NCBI GenBank assembly: GCA_031288815.1
Contig: JAITQR010000287.1
Location: forward strand, 1 to 8,128
Direction of reading: 5' to 3'
DNA from: Treponema sp.
Lineage (GTDB): Bacteria; Spirochaetota; Spirochaetia; Treponematales; Breznakiellaceae
DNA: 8,128 nucleotides
How positions within the stretch are numbered: the first letter of the stretch is position 1; each line of letters starts with the position of its first letter. Shown in pieces: positions 1 through 7,309 of this stretch. The notes below the pieces were generated by a model. The model was not told where the DNA came from. It saw nothing but the letters and a program-made list of their open reading frames with translations, and ran no database searches. The position numbers and the translations under genes are program-made.

Positions 1-54
1 CGCCTGAGTGTCAAAGACGGAGTGTATTTTTATATCCCTGTCAATTATTCTTAG
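1..54 (+). CDS. C-terminal tail of an unidentified upstream gene (partial)
   Basis: The first reading frame from base 1 is open for 17 codons (ending ...DGVYFYIPVNYS) and stops at TAG 52-54. The alternating hydrophobic ending followed by I-P-V resembles the last beta strand of a sensor histidine kinase ATPase domain (G-x-x-F-x-F-x-I-P), and two-component systems often lie next to LplABC-type sugar importers. That is only a weak resemblance over 17 residues, so I do not name the gene. It lies 111 bases upstream of the solute-binding protein gene and on the same strand. The gap contains a promoter candidate, so it need not be in the same transcript. Confidence 0.42.
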   Translation, partial: RLSVKDGVYFYIPVNYS

Positions 55-68
55 CACCGATTCTTTTG

Positions 69-81
69 TACGATATTCGTA
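69..81. promoter_or_regulatory. Short inverted repeat, possible activator or operator site
   Basis: A perfect 5-base inverted repeat, TACGA-TAT-TCGTA, lies 12 bases upstream of the -35 box of the promoter candidate at 94-121. Its centre would be near -53 relative to the predicted start of transcription, a common place for an activator to bind. Arms this short can occur by chance in AT-rich DNA, so this is a weak call. Confidence 0.22.
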
Positions 82-93
82 TAGAGAGGGGAG

Positions 94-121
94 ATGACAA
101 GGGATGTGTTCAACTTAGAAT
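94..121 (+). promoter_or_regulatory. Sigma-70-type promoter candidate for the ABC importer operon
   Basis: ATGACA at 94-99 matches the -35 consensus TTGACA at five of six bases. TAGAAT at 116-121 matches the -10 consensus TATAAT at five of six. The spacer is 16 bases. Transcription would begin near 127-129, giving a leader of about 38 bases that carries the ribosome binding site GGAGG at 156-160. A perfect TATAAT also occurs at 143-148 but has no good -35 box, and it would start transcription at about the ribosome binding site, so I prefer the upstream pair. Confidence 0.45.
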
Positions 122-153
122 ATACGGGCTTGTGCCTGTGTATATAATTTTTT
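121..153 (+). terminator. Stem-loop with T-run before the solute-binding protein gene
   Basis: TATAC (121-125) pairs with GTATA (140-144), and inside it GGC (127-129) pairs with GCC (134-136) around a TTGT loop, with a small internal bulge. The stem is followed by TAA and six T (148-153). This is the layout of an intrinsic terminator of modest strength. It would act on transcripts coming from the upstream gene. A transcript starting at the candidate promoter (about 127-129) lacks the left outer arm and would escape it. It ends just three bases before the ribosome binding site of the next gene, so an attenuator role is also possible. Confidence 0.38.
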
Positions 154-165
154 ATGGAGGAGCAT

Positions 166-1605
166 ATGAAACGTTTATGTATCGTGGCGTTACTGTTAAC
201 GCTGGGGGTTTGTCTCGCGTTTGCCGGTGGCCGGCGTGCCCAGAGTACATCCGGTGTACCGGAAGTGGTGTGGTATGTGGTGGCAACCACTCCCCAGCCT
301 GGGGCCCAGGCGGTATTGGATAAGGTAAACGAGTACATCGTTCCCAAAGTTGGCGCGACCCTGAAGATCATGGAGGATACGGGGGACTACACTCAAAGAA
401 TAGCCATGCTTATGGCGTCCCAGGAACCCTTTGATCTGTTCTATACCAATACGGAAACCGTGCTTAATAACTACAAACGGGGTGTGTTTTACCCCATGAA
501 CGATCTCCTTGATCAGTACGGTCAGGATATCAAGAAACTACTACCCGAGAACCACATCAACGCGGGGAAGGTGGACGGTAAGCTGTACGGAATCACGGCC
601 CAGCTATCCGGTGTTACCGTTACTACCGCTTATATCGAGGCTGACTGGATGAGAAAATACGGGTTTGATCCTACTACGGCGAATATTAAAGACATTGCCG
701 ACCTGGAGCCCATTCTTGCGGCCATAAAGGACGACAACCCCACCATGTATCCGTTTGCAGGTGTAAATGGTGGCTGGGAAATTGATAACGATTACTTTAC
801 CGTCTATCTGTTGGGTGCCGTGGCCCTGAACGATCCAAGCCTGAAAGTGGTTAACAAATACGCTACCCCCGAATACAGGCAATACGTGAGCCTGATGCGT
901 TCCTGGTTTGAAAAAGGCTATATCAGACCCGACATGGTAACCTACCAGGATAGTACCCAGGATGCCCTGATCGGGAATCTTCCCGTTTGGGTTGACTGGA
1001 TTACCCAGTCGGATAGATTGTTTCAGTACCTTGCCGGTCATGGAGACCGGGAAACTGCCCAATACCGGCTTACCGATGTGTACGCGGCGCAGAGCGGCCT
1101 TATGTCTGCCATGACCAGTATCAGCGCCACCTCGCCAAATCCCGATCTGGCCATGAAGTTTTACAACCTTTTCCTCACCGATCCCTATCTCTATAACCTT
1201 ATAGTCCGGGGTATCGAGGGCGTACATTACAATAAAATTCCCGGGAGCGATCGAATCGAGCTTGTCCCAAATTCGGGCTATGTTCCAGCCGGAGGCTGGC
1301 CTTATGGGTACAGTTACCATAAATATTTGTTGGAACGGGACAATCCGGTAACGGAAACTATAAATTTCAACCGCTACGCCATTGCCAGTCCCATCTTTGG
1401 CTTCAACTTTGATATTACCCCGGTAACCAACGAAGTTACTGCCATCAACGCGCTCATCGAGGAATACAGAAAGCAGTTGGAATTCGGAGCTGTCGACCCC
1501 AACAGAGTGCTGCCGGAATTCCTTGCCCGGCTTGACGCCGCGGGACGCGCGAAGGTTATTGTGGAAATGCAACGGCAGATCGACGCCTGGAAACTGGTGC
1601 GGTAA
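166..1605 (+). CDS. Extracellular solute-binding protein of a CUT1-type sugar ABC importer (LplA-like, DUF3502 C-terminus)
   Basis: This 479-residue protein captures a carbohydrate in the periplasm and delivers it to the two permeases encoded just downstream. Residues 1-20 form a signal peptide: positive MKR, a hydrophobic stretch to about residue 19, and an AFA-GG site for signal peptidase I. Cys16 (LGVC) is a poor lipobox, so a lipoprotein is possible but less likely. Residues about 32-330 have the look of family 1 solute-binding proteins (QEPFDLFYTN, DGKLYGI). The C-terminal part from about residue 405 (SPIFGFNF, then EYRKQLEFGAVDP and a final EMQRQIDAW) matches the DUF3502 region of LplA-like binding proteins. 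An in-frame ATG at 154 exists, but the ATG at 166 sits five bases after GGAGG (156-160), so I chose 166. The exact sugar cannot be read from sequence; the nearby alpha-mannosidase suggests a mannoside. Confidence 0.93.
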   Translation: MKRLCIVALLLTLGVCLAFAGGRRAQSTSGVPEVVWYVVATTPQPGAQAVLDKVNEYIVPKVGATLKIMEDTGDYTQRIAMLMASQEPFDLFYTNTETVLNNYKRGVFYPMNDLLDQYGQDIKKLLPENHINAGKVDGKLYGITAQLSGVTVTTAYIEADWMRKYGFDPTTANIKDIADLEPILAAIKDDNPTMYPFAGVNGGWEIDNDYFTVYLLGAVALNDPSLKVVNKYATPEYRQYVSLMRSWFEKGYIRPDMVTYQDSTQDALIGNLPVWVDWITQSDRLFQYLAGHGDRETAQYRLTDVYAAQSGLMSAMTSISATSPNPDLAMKFYNLFLTDPYLYNLIVRGIEGVHYNKIPGSDRIELVPNSGYVPAGGWPYGYSYHKYLLERDNPVTETINFNRYAIASPIFGFNFDITPVTNEVTAINALIEEYRKQLEFGAVDPNRVLPEFLARLDAAGRAKVIVEMQRQIDAWKLVR

Positions 1606-1622
1606 ACTTCCACCGTTAAAAA

Positions 1623-1649
1623 CCGCCCGGGGATTTCTGCTCCGGGCGG
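1623..1649 (+). promoter_or_regulatory. GC-rich intercistronic stem-loop between binding protein and permease genes
   Basis: CCGCCCGGGG (1623-1632) pairs with CTCCGGGCGG (1640-1649) over ten base pairs, one of them G-U, around a seven-base loop. On the + strand no T-run follows, so it is not a classical terminator in that direction. Such hairpins after a binding-protein gene are known to stabilise the upstream message or reduce transcription into the permeases, which are needed in smaller amounts. Read on the - strand, the stem is followed by five T (AAAAA at 1618-1622), so it could stop antisense transcription. Confidence 0.6.
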
Positions 1650-1683
1650 CGGTGCCTAACAGCTTGTTACAAGAGGAGGCTAT

Positions 1684-2595
1684 ATGGTGAAAAAACATAA
1701 ACGGAAAAAGATCAGTTGGGAATTGACCCTGCTTGCCATACCGGGCCTTGTTTTTATCTTTTTTTTCAAGATCGTTCCCCTTTATGGGCTGCAGATCCCA
1801 TTTAAGGACATTAACTACGCCAAGGGCATCTGGGGCAGTCCCTGGATAGGATTAAAAAACTTTGAGTTCTTTTTTAGGTCCCAGGATGCCTTCAGGGTTA
1901 CCCGGAATACTCTGCTCTTTAATTTTATCTTTATCGTCGTGGGTTTGATCGTTTCGGTCACCCTGGCCTTGTTGTTGTTTGAGCTGCCCCGGACCCAGGT
2001 AAAGATATACCAGACTGCTATGTTTATCCCCTATTTTCTTTCCTGGATCGTGATAAGCTACATCCTCTACGCTATTCTTAACCCCTTGATGGGTTTACTG
2101 CCCCATTTTCTGAAGAATTTTAACATGCAGGCCCCTAATTATTATCTGGAGTCCAAATACTGGATAGTTATTCTGCCGATATGTGTGTTATGGAAAGGGA
2201 TAGGCTCCAGTACCCTGCTGTACTACGCGGCACTGATGTCCATCGATCCCAACCAGTTTGAAGCGGCGGCCATTGACGGGGCCAATAAACTGCAGATCAC
2301 CTTTCGTATTTCCATTCCCTATCTTGGAGCCTTGATAACGTTGTTGCTGATCCTGAACATTGGGAATATTTTTTATTCCGATTTTGGTATGTTTTATTTT
2401 CTCACCCGGGATTCCGGCCCTCTTTATTCCCTAACCGACACCATCGATACCTATGTTTACCGGGCTTTGCGGGTTACCGGTGATATCGGCATGTCTTCCG
2501 CCATGGGCCTATACCAGTCTCTGGTTGGATTTGTCCTGGTTTTGGGAACCAACCTGATCGTCCGGAAAATTCGGCCCGAAAGTTCAATCTTTTAA
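1684..2595 (+). CDS. lplB: Sugar ABC transporter permease, LplB type
   Basis: This 303-residue inner-membrane protein is one half of the transport channel of a CUT1-type importer. It starts with a very basic cytoplasmic tail (MVKKHKRKK), then has hydrophobic segments at about 14-34, 76-99, 110-133, 158-180, 212-232 and 274-294, which fits the usual six-helix pattern. The ATPase-coupling EAA loop is clear at residues 193-212 (EAAAIDGANKLQITFRISIP). The PLYGLQIPFKDIN segment near the first helix is characteristic of LplB-like permeases. The ATG at 1684 follows GAGGAGG (1673-1679). The gene lies 78 bases after the binding-protein gene, with a stem-loop in the gap, and 11 bases before the second permease gene, so the three form one operon. 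The name follows the family; Bacillus lplB itself has no well-defined substrate. Confidence 0.94.
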   Translation: MVKKHKRKKISWELTLLAIPGLVFIFFFKIVPLYGLQIPFKDINYAKGIWGSPWIGLKNFEFFFRSQDAFRVTRNTLLFNFIFIVVGLIVSVTLALLLFELPRTQVKIYQTAMFIPYFLSWIVISYILYAILNPLMGLLPHFLKNFNMQAPNYYLESKYWIVILPICVLWKGIGSSTLLYYAALMSIDPNQFEAAAIDGANKLQITFRISIPYLGALITLLLILNIGNIFYSDFGMFYFLTRDSGPLYSLTDTIDTYVYRALRVTGDIGMSSAMGLYQSLVGFVLVLGTNLIVRKIRPESSIF

Positions 2596-2606
2596 GGAGG
2601 GTCTTC

Positions 2607-3503
2607 ATGCAGGTAAAAACCAAGGGAATGATTGTGGGGAACATTGCGGTTAATGGGGCATTCGCCCTGATTTCCCTGGCCTGTGTAGTTCCCTTGCTGC
2701 TGGTGGTGTCCGGCTCTTTTACTTCCGATCAGAGTTTGGCGGTCAATGGGTATACTCTCATCCCAAAGGATTTTTCTCTAAATGCCTACAAGTACATTTT
2801 TAATAGTCCCAAACAGATCCTTAATTCGTACCGGGTTACTATGTTTGTTACGCTTGTGGGAACCGCCATCAGCCTGCTCTGTACCGGCATGTTGGGTTAT
2901 GTCATGGCCCGGCGGGATTATGCCCTTCACAGGTTATTTTCGTTTATTCTGCTTTTCATTCTGCTTTTCCACGGTGGAATGGTTCCCGGGTACGTTATTA
3001 TGACCAAATATTACCATTTAAAAAACAATATTTGGGTACTCATTCTGCCCAATGTCATTCTCCCCTGGAACGTATTTTTAATGCGAGGATTTTTTTCCGA
3101 TATTCCCACCACCCTTATTGACGCGGCGAAAATAGACGGTGCCCAGGAGCTGTCCATATTTTTCAGGATCATTGTCCCAATTTCCAAACCCGCCTTCGCC
3201 ACCATTGGTGTCTTTATATCCTTTATGTATTGGAATGAGTGGATGCTCTCTTTGCTTTACATCGAAGATCCCCAGTTGACCTCACTGCAATTTTACCTCT
3301 ACCGTATCATGTCCAATGTCCAATTCCTGCTTAAAACCCTGCGGGAAGTCGGTGAAATCAATTCTATCACCCTCCTGGACATCCCCGGAGAGTCGGCCCG
3401 GATGGCTCTGTGTGTATTGGCAGCAGGCCCCATGTTGTTCATCTTTCCGTTTTTCCAGCGATACTTTGTCCGGGGCCTTACCATTGGTGCGGTAAAGGGC
3501 TAG
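2607..3503 (+). CDS. lplC: Sugar ABC transporter permease, LplC/AraQ type
   Basis: This 298-residue inner-membrane protein is the second half of the import channel. Hydrophobic helices are visible at about 13-35, 76-100, 110-131, 142-160, 196-217 and 264-285. The EAA-type loop for ATPase contact is at residues 171-190 (IDAAKIDGAQELSIFFRIIV, followed by PISKP). The GGMVPGYV segment (123-130) and the C-terminus PFFQRYFVRGLTIGAVKG are hallmarks of the LplC/AraQ/MalG side of CUT1 importers. The ribosome binding site AAGGAGGG overlaps the stop codon of the preceding permease gene, which suggests translational coupling. No ATP-binding subunit gene follows; the next gene converges from the other strand 29 bases away. 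The transporter therefore probably uses an ATPase encoded elsewhere. Confidence 0.94.
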   Translation: MQVKTKGMIVGNIAVNGAFALISLACVVPLLLVVSGSFTSDQSLAVNGYTLIPKDFSLNAYKYIFNSPKQILNSYRVTMFVTLVGTAISLLCTGMLGYVMARRDYALHRLFSFILLFILLFHGGMVPGYVIMTKYYHLKNNIWVLILPNVILPWNVFLMRGFFSDIPTTLIDAAKIDGAQELSIFFRIIVPISKPAFATIGVFISFMYWNEWMLSLLYIEDPQLTSLQFYLYRIMSNVQFLLKTLREVGEINSITLLDIPGESARMALCVLAAGPMLFIFPFFQRYFVRGLTIGAVKG

Positions 3504-3532
3504 GCCGGGGAAGATAATCGACGTACCGGAAA

Positions 3533-6424
3533 TTACGTCCTGATTTCAACCATCACCGCCCTTACGCTGTAGGGCGGCAGGGTGAAGGAGACCGTTGTGC
3601 GACCGGCAAAGCCGCCGGCGGCCGAGAGGGCGCAGTCTTCCAGGTGCTTTTCCTCGGTGGCGTCGGTGAGCCAGGCGGAGGCGACCGCGAATGGCAGGCC
3701 AATTTCCACCCTTCCCCCCTTTCCTTCCACCTCAACAACCCTGAACACAAGCCGTTTCCCGCCCCGTTCCGCCTGTTTCACGGACGAAAGGACGCCGCCT
3801 GTAAGGGAGCAGAAACTTGCCGAGGCCGGAAGCTCCCCGCCCCGGGTATGTTCCCCCGACGGGCTTCTGGCCGACGGGTTTCTACCCGACGGGTTTCTAC
3901 CCGATATGACCGTAAGGGGCCGGCGGTAGCGGAGGCTTTCCTTCACCAGTTCTGCTGCCGCGGCAGTCCCTTCAACAGGCGCAAGCGCGAAGGAGATCCG
4001 GTGGCGTCCGGTTTCCGGGCTGAGGTCGGGATCGATGGCGCCGCGGATCAGGGTAAGGGCAAGGCTGTCGTCCAGGCAGCGGAAGCCGTATTTGTCCAGG
4101 GAAAAGAGGGCCACCGATGATGCGCCGCCGGGATTCCCCGCCAGGACAAAACTTTCCGCCGGAAGATCCATGTCCGTGGCCTTTCGCTTCGTAAGCCCGA
4201 ATGGTATGTCGAAGAGGTAATCGGGTTTGTAATCCAGGGCAAGGCGGAAGTGCAGATTCGGTATGCCCCTGTCGGCGGCGCCGAATTCCCTCCAGTCGCA
4301 GCTAAGGTCATAGCGGAGCAGTGTGGAACCAGCTTCCAGGGAGATAGTAACCGTGAGTTTTGATCCGTTGCCAAAAGGCGCCGTAAGCTCGAAGGCGTTC
4401 CGCAGATCCCCGGAGGAAACCGGGCGTATCTCAATATCCCGGGTGATGTCCTCAATTTTTTTATAGCGGCCCGTGAACCAGGCGCTCATGCCGGGGTTCC
4501 AACTGGTAACGCCTTTGCGGTGGGCCTCCTCGGCCAGCCTGAACACGCCAAAACCGCCCTGCCGGGGCGCAAGTTCCGCGCCGGTCCTCTTGTCGATAAA
4601 CGAAGCCACCGAGCCGTCCGGGCTCTTAAGCTCAACTCTGATGAATTCGTTTTCCAGGATGAACCTATCGGGATTCTGCACCCTCATGTCGTTGGCAAAG
4701 CTGATGGTTTGGGAGTAATCCGGTTTTTCATCAACGATGACCGTGGTGTATCCGCAGGGGGGAACAGAAACCTTCACGAGGAGGGTGTCGAAGTGGTGGG
4801 CCCAGTAATTCCCCGACTCGCCGCGCTGGAGCGGTAGCGTGTTGCCTGAATGGTCCCCGGCAGCCGCCTGAGCGATGTCGCCTTCATAGTCCCATACCGT
4901 TATAGGGACCAGTTCTTCCCGGCTGTAGGGAAGGGAATTGAACACGTGATAGGCCCGGCGTTTACCCGCGCTCCTCCCGGTCTGGCCGTAACCCACGCCG
5001 GCGCCCTCCCCCCTGGATTCACCCAGGCCCTCCGCCCCGCTATCCGCGGGGTAAAGGCCCGGAACGCTGATCCGGTCGGCAATCGCTTCCAGCGCCAGTG
5101 TGCCGGCGGACTCCGCGGCGGCAAAGACCTGCTGGTAGAGGCCCGAGGCGTATTCCCGGGTTTCAGTGACCCCCGAACCGGGGATAATGTCGTGGAACTG
5201 GTTAAAAAGCGTCTTCCGCCATGCTTCGGCAAGGAGTTTGCCGGGATAGGGCTCTCCCGCCCAGAACAGCGCCGCCCCCGCATAGAACTCCGCGTCGGCC
5301 AGAAGCCGCTCCGCCTTGCGGTTACCCGCTTTGATCCTCGTCTGGGTGGTATAGCAGCCGTCGCAGAGAAAGTTAATTTCATCCCTAAGCAGGGGAAGCC
5401 TGTCCCGGCCCTGTTCCAGGATTTCAAAGTAGTCTTTGAGACGCCCAAAGTTGAATTGAGGGTACAGGGGCCAGGAATCCATTTCTATAAGGCGGTTGAT
5501 GTCCCGCCTGCTGGGACCGCCGCCGTGGTCGCCCACGCCGTACACCCTGAGTATGGTTTTGGTTCCCGTAAGACGGGCAAGTTCGGGGGCGTACTCGGCT
5601 ATGGTGTTGTCGACGTTCCAGATGTACCACCATGGTTCGGTAAAGACGATAAGTTCCTGCCCGGACGGCGACTGCCAGCGGTAGGCAACCTTGTCGCCCA
5701 CCTGGCCCCGGCAATGGTAGTAATACTTTACACCGCCCGAAGCGCAGATCTCCGGGACATTGCGGTTGTGACCAAAGGTATCCGGCTCAAAATCTATGAC
5801 CAGGTCGTCCCTGGGGATGCCAAAGGTTTCGGCGATGTACTCTTTGGTGTACAAAAGGTGCCGCGTCAGGCTTTCGCCGGAGGGCATGTTTTTATCGGTT
5901 TCCACCCAGGTGGAGGCCAGCAGCTCCCAGCGGCCTTCCTGTACCCGCCGCCGGATCTGTTCAAAGAGTCCGGGCGCGTATTCTTCGACGATCCGGTACA
6001 CCGAGGCCTGGGACTGGGAAAAAGTGAACGAGGGGTACTCGTCCATCAGGTGGAGCATGGTTTCCATGGTGGCCAGCGTTACCGCAACGGTCTCGTTAAA
6101 GCCCCACATCCAGTTCATGTCGATATGGGCATGGGCGACGCAGATGTGCTTAAAACTCTTCGCCTCCGCCGCCAGGGAGGAAAGGGCGTCTTCGGCCCTT
6201 TGGACGGCCTGTGGGGTGGTACAATGACCGGCCTTGATATCCGCCGCCAGCCTTCCCGCGGCGTCCGCGATACGGTCGTCGTAGGTCCCGCCCAGGGAGT
6301 CCGAAAGGGCGCTGAGGAACCGGAGCTCCCCGTGGATACGGTAAAAATTGTGGTTAAGGGATTCCTGTTTCTCAAATTCCCGCAACACCCCAAGCTGCCG
6401 GTAGTTCATATTCTTCTGTACCAT
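3533..6424 (-). CDS. Glycoside hydrolase family 38 alpha-mannosidase, cytoplasmic
   Basis: This 963-residue enzyme hydrolyses terminal alpha-linked mannose. There is no signal peptide, so it should act in the cytoplasm on imported substrate. Family 38 signatures are intact: HAHID (98-102), where His100 and Asp102 should bind zinc; EPDTFGH (213-219), where Asp215 is the expected nucleophile; GDHGGGP (298-304), with Asp299 a candidate acid/base; and FNQFHDIIPGSG (407-418), where His411 should complete the zinc site. The order is an N-terminal helical region (1-90), the catalytic domain (about 93-370), a helical middle domain (about 378-450), a Gly-rich stretch (458-490), a beta-sandwich C-terminal domain (about 585-835), a Ser/Pro/Arg repeat linker (841-858) and a final beta domain (about 870-963). 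The ATG at 6424 follows GGAGG by five bases. The gene is last in the - strand operon, 42 bases after the HAD gene. A relative acting on mannosylglycerate or another mannoside cannot be excluded. Confidence 0.95.
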   Translation of the reverse strand: MVQKNMNYRQLGVLREFEKQESLNHNFYRIHGELRFLSALSDSLGGTYDDRIADAAGRLAADIKAGHCTTPQAVQRAEDALSSLAAEAKSFKHICVAHAHIDMNWMWGFNETVAVTLATMETMLHLMDEYPSFTFSQSQASVYRIVEEYAPGLFEQIRRRVQEGRWELLASTWVETDKNMPSGESLTRHLLYTKEYIAETFGIPRDDLVIDFEPDTFGHNRNVPEICASGGVKYYYHCRGQVGDKVAYRWQSPSGQELIVFTEPWWYIWNVDNTIAEYAPELARLTGTKTILRVYGVGDHGGGPSRRDINRLIEMDSWPLYPQFNFGRLKDYFEILEQGRDRLPLLRDEINFLCDGCYTTQTRIKAGNRKAERLLADAEFYAGAALFWAGEPYPGKLLAEAWRKTLFNQFHDIIPGSGVTETREYASGLYQQVFAAAESAGTLALEAIADRISVPGLYPADSGAEGLGESRGEGAGVGYGQTGRSAGKRRAYHVFNSLPYSREELVPITVWDYEGDIAQAAAGDHSGNTLPLQRGESGNYWAHHFDTLLVKVSVPPCGYTTVIVDEKPDYSQTISFANDMRVQNPDRFILENEFIRVELKSPDGSVASFIDKRTGAELAPRQGGFGVFRLAEEAHRKGVTSWNPGMSAWFTGRYKKIEDITRDIEIRPVSSGDLRNAFELTAPFGNGSKLTVTISLEAGSTLLRYDLSCDWREFGAADRGIPNLHFRLALDYKPDYLFDIPFGLTKRKATDMDLPAESFVLAGNPGGASSVALFSLDKYGFRCLDDSLALTLIRGAIDPDLSPETGRHRISFALAPVEGTAAAAELVKESLRYRRPLTVISGRNPSGRNPSARSPSGEHTRGGELPASASFCSLTGGVLSSVKQAERGGKRLVFRVVEVEGKGGRVEIGLPFAVASAWLTDATEEKHLEDCALSAAGGFAGRTTVSFTLPPYSVRAVMVEIRT
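3856..3900. repeat. 15-base tandem repeat (three units) inside the alpha-mannosidase gene
   Basis: Three 15-base units lie head to tail at 3856-3870, 3871-3885 and 3886-3900. The last two are identical (CCGACGGGTTTCTAC on the + strand), the first differs at a few bases, and a four-base start of a fourth copy follows. In the protein they encode SGRNP, SGRNP, SARSP, a low-complexity linker between the beta-sandwich domain and the last domain. The unit is a multiple of three, so copy-number change by slippage would keep the reading frame. Confidence 0.85.
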
Positions 6425-6466
6425 GAGATCCTCCGCACCGTAGTATACGCGCCTGGAGCTTTTGTG

Positions 6467-7264
6467 TCACGCGGGGCAGGAAAGCACCCAGCGTTTAAGG
6501 GCGGCGCCCACGCCCCCCTCTCCGCAGCGGCCGGTTATATAGCCGGCAATGCCTTTAAGCTCATCGCAGGCATTTCCCATCGCGATACCCAGACCGGCAG
6601 AGCGGATAATCGCCATGTCGTTAACGCTGTCACCTATAGCGATACTGTTCTCCCGTGGTATATCGGTCGCCTCCAACAGTATCCGCATGGCATGGGATTT
6701 ATCCTCACCCTTGATAACCGCTTCCGAATAGCCGTCCAGGGGATTGATCTGAAAATACGTTTCCAGCACCGCCCGTTCTTCGGTGTTAACCCAACCTTCC
6801 AGGGTAAGCTTTATTACAACGGCGTCCCGGTATCCGGTAAGAAAGTCGTCCGTATCATGTATGGGCAGAACGTCCTCCGCAAAGAGTTCCGGCTCAAAGC
6901 GGTTGATCCCGTAAAGGGAACTAATCCCCTCAAAAACACACCAGCGGTTTTGTTTCAGATAGTATGCGCATACGGCCCTCAAGGCTTCCGGGCTTGCCTG
7001 TTTTTGGTAGATTGTTTTTCCGCCGTATATCACGTGGGCGCCGCTGCCCAGGGCCATACCGTCAATAAAGGGGAGCTTTTTCAGGGAAGCGGGAATGTTG
7101 GCCAGGGCCCTGCCGGTACAGAGAAAAATCTTATGCCCCTGCTTCCAGGCCGCCTCGATTTGTTCAAGGTCCTCATCAAAGGGGCCCTTATCGCGGGAGA
7201 TAAGGGTTCCGTCAATATCCAGAAACACGGCCTTTGGCCTCTGCGTCAAAGATCCTGATTGCAC
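6467..7264 (-). CDS. Cof-type HAD-superfamily phosphatase (subclass IIB)
   Basis: This 265-residue protein is a cytoplasmic, magnesium-dependent phosphatase that most likely acts on a sugar phosphate or similar small metabolite. All four HAD motifs are visible: FLDIDGT with Asp16 as nucleophile and Asp18 as acid/base; CTGR with Thr50; a lysine at 189 (Lys185 is an alternative) in the KGEDKSHAM segment; and GDSVNDMAI (211-219) for metal binding. The cap of about 110 residues between motifs II and III fits the Cof/YidA/YbiV group. The start codon is GTG at 7264-7262, chosen because AAGGA lies six bases upstream; an in-frame TTG five codons later has a poorer binding site. It is the middle gene of the operon, 45 bases after the isomerase homologue gene and 42 before the mannosidase gene. 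Substrates in this group cannot be predicted from sequence. Confidence 0.92.
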   Translation of the reverse strand: MQSGSLTQRPKAVFLDIDGTLISRDKGPFDEDLEQIEAAWKQGHKIFLCTGRALANIPASLKKLPFIDGMALGSGAHVIYGGKTIYQKQASPEALRAVCAYYLKQNRWCVFEGISSLYGINRFEPELFAEDVLPIHDTDDFLTGYRDAVVIKLTLEGWVNTEERAVLETYFQINPLDGYSEAVIKGEDKSHAMRILLEATDIPRENSIAIGDSVNDMAIIRSAGLGIAMGNACDELKGIAGYITGRCGEGGVGAALKRWVLSCPA

Positions 7265-7309
7265 AGCCTGTCCTTTTTATTCAACGTGGAACGATAACTG
7301 CGTGCCGCG

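Noticed and set aside
143..148. Perfect TATAAT considered as the main -10 box of the importer operon
   Set aside because: There is no reasonable -35 box 16-18 bases upstream, and transcription would begin at about the ribosome binding site.
66..323. An 85-codon + strand open frame covering the importer leader and the start of the binding-protein gene
   Set aside because: It overlaps the signal peptide region in another frame, has no ribosome binding site and resembles no protein.
604..1698. A 364-codon open frame on the - strand opposite the solute-binding protein gene
   Set aside because: It is antisense to a clear family member, has no recognisable motif and no supported start site.
3520..3539. 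Six-pair stem GACGTA/TACGTC considered as a shared bidirectional terminator
   Set aside because: The stem is short, the loop is eight bases and no T-run follows on either strand.
4850..7258. An 802-codon open frame on the + strand opposite the mannosidase and HAD genes
   Set aside because: It runs antisense across two well-supported genes and the gap between them, shows no domain or motif, and is rich in Gly, Pro, Arg and Val as expected for the complement of GC-rich coding DNA.
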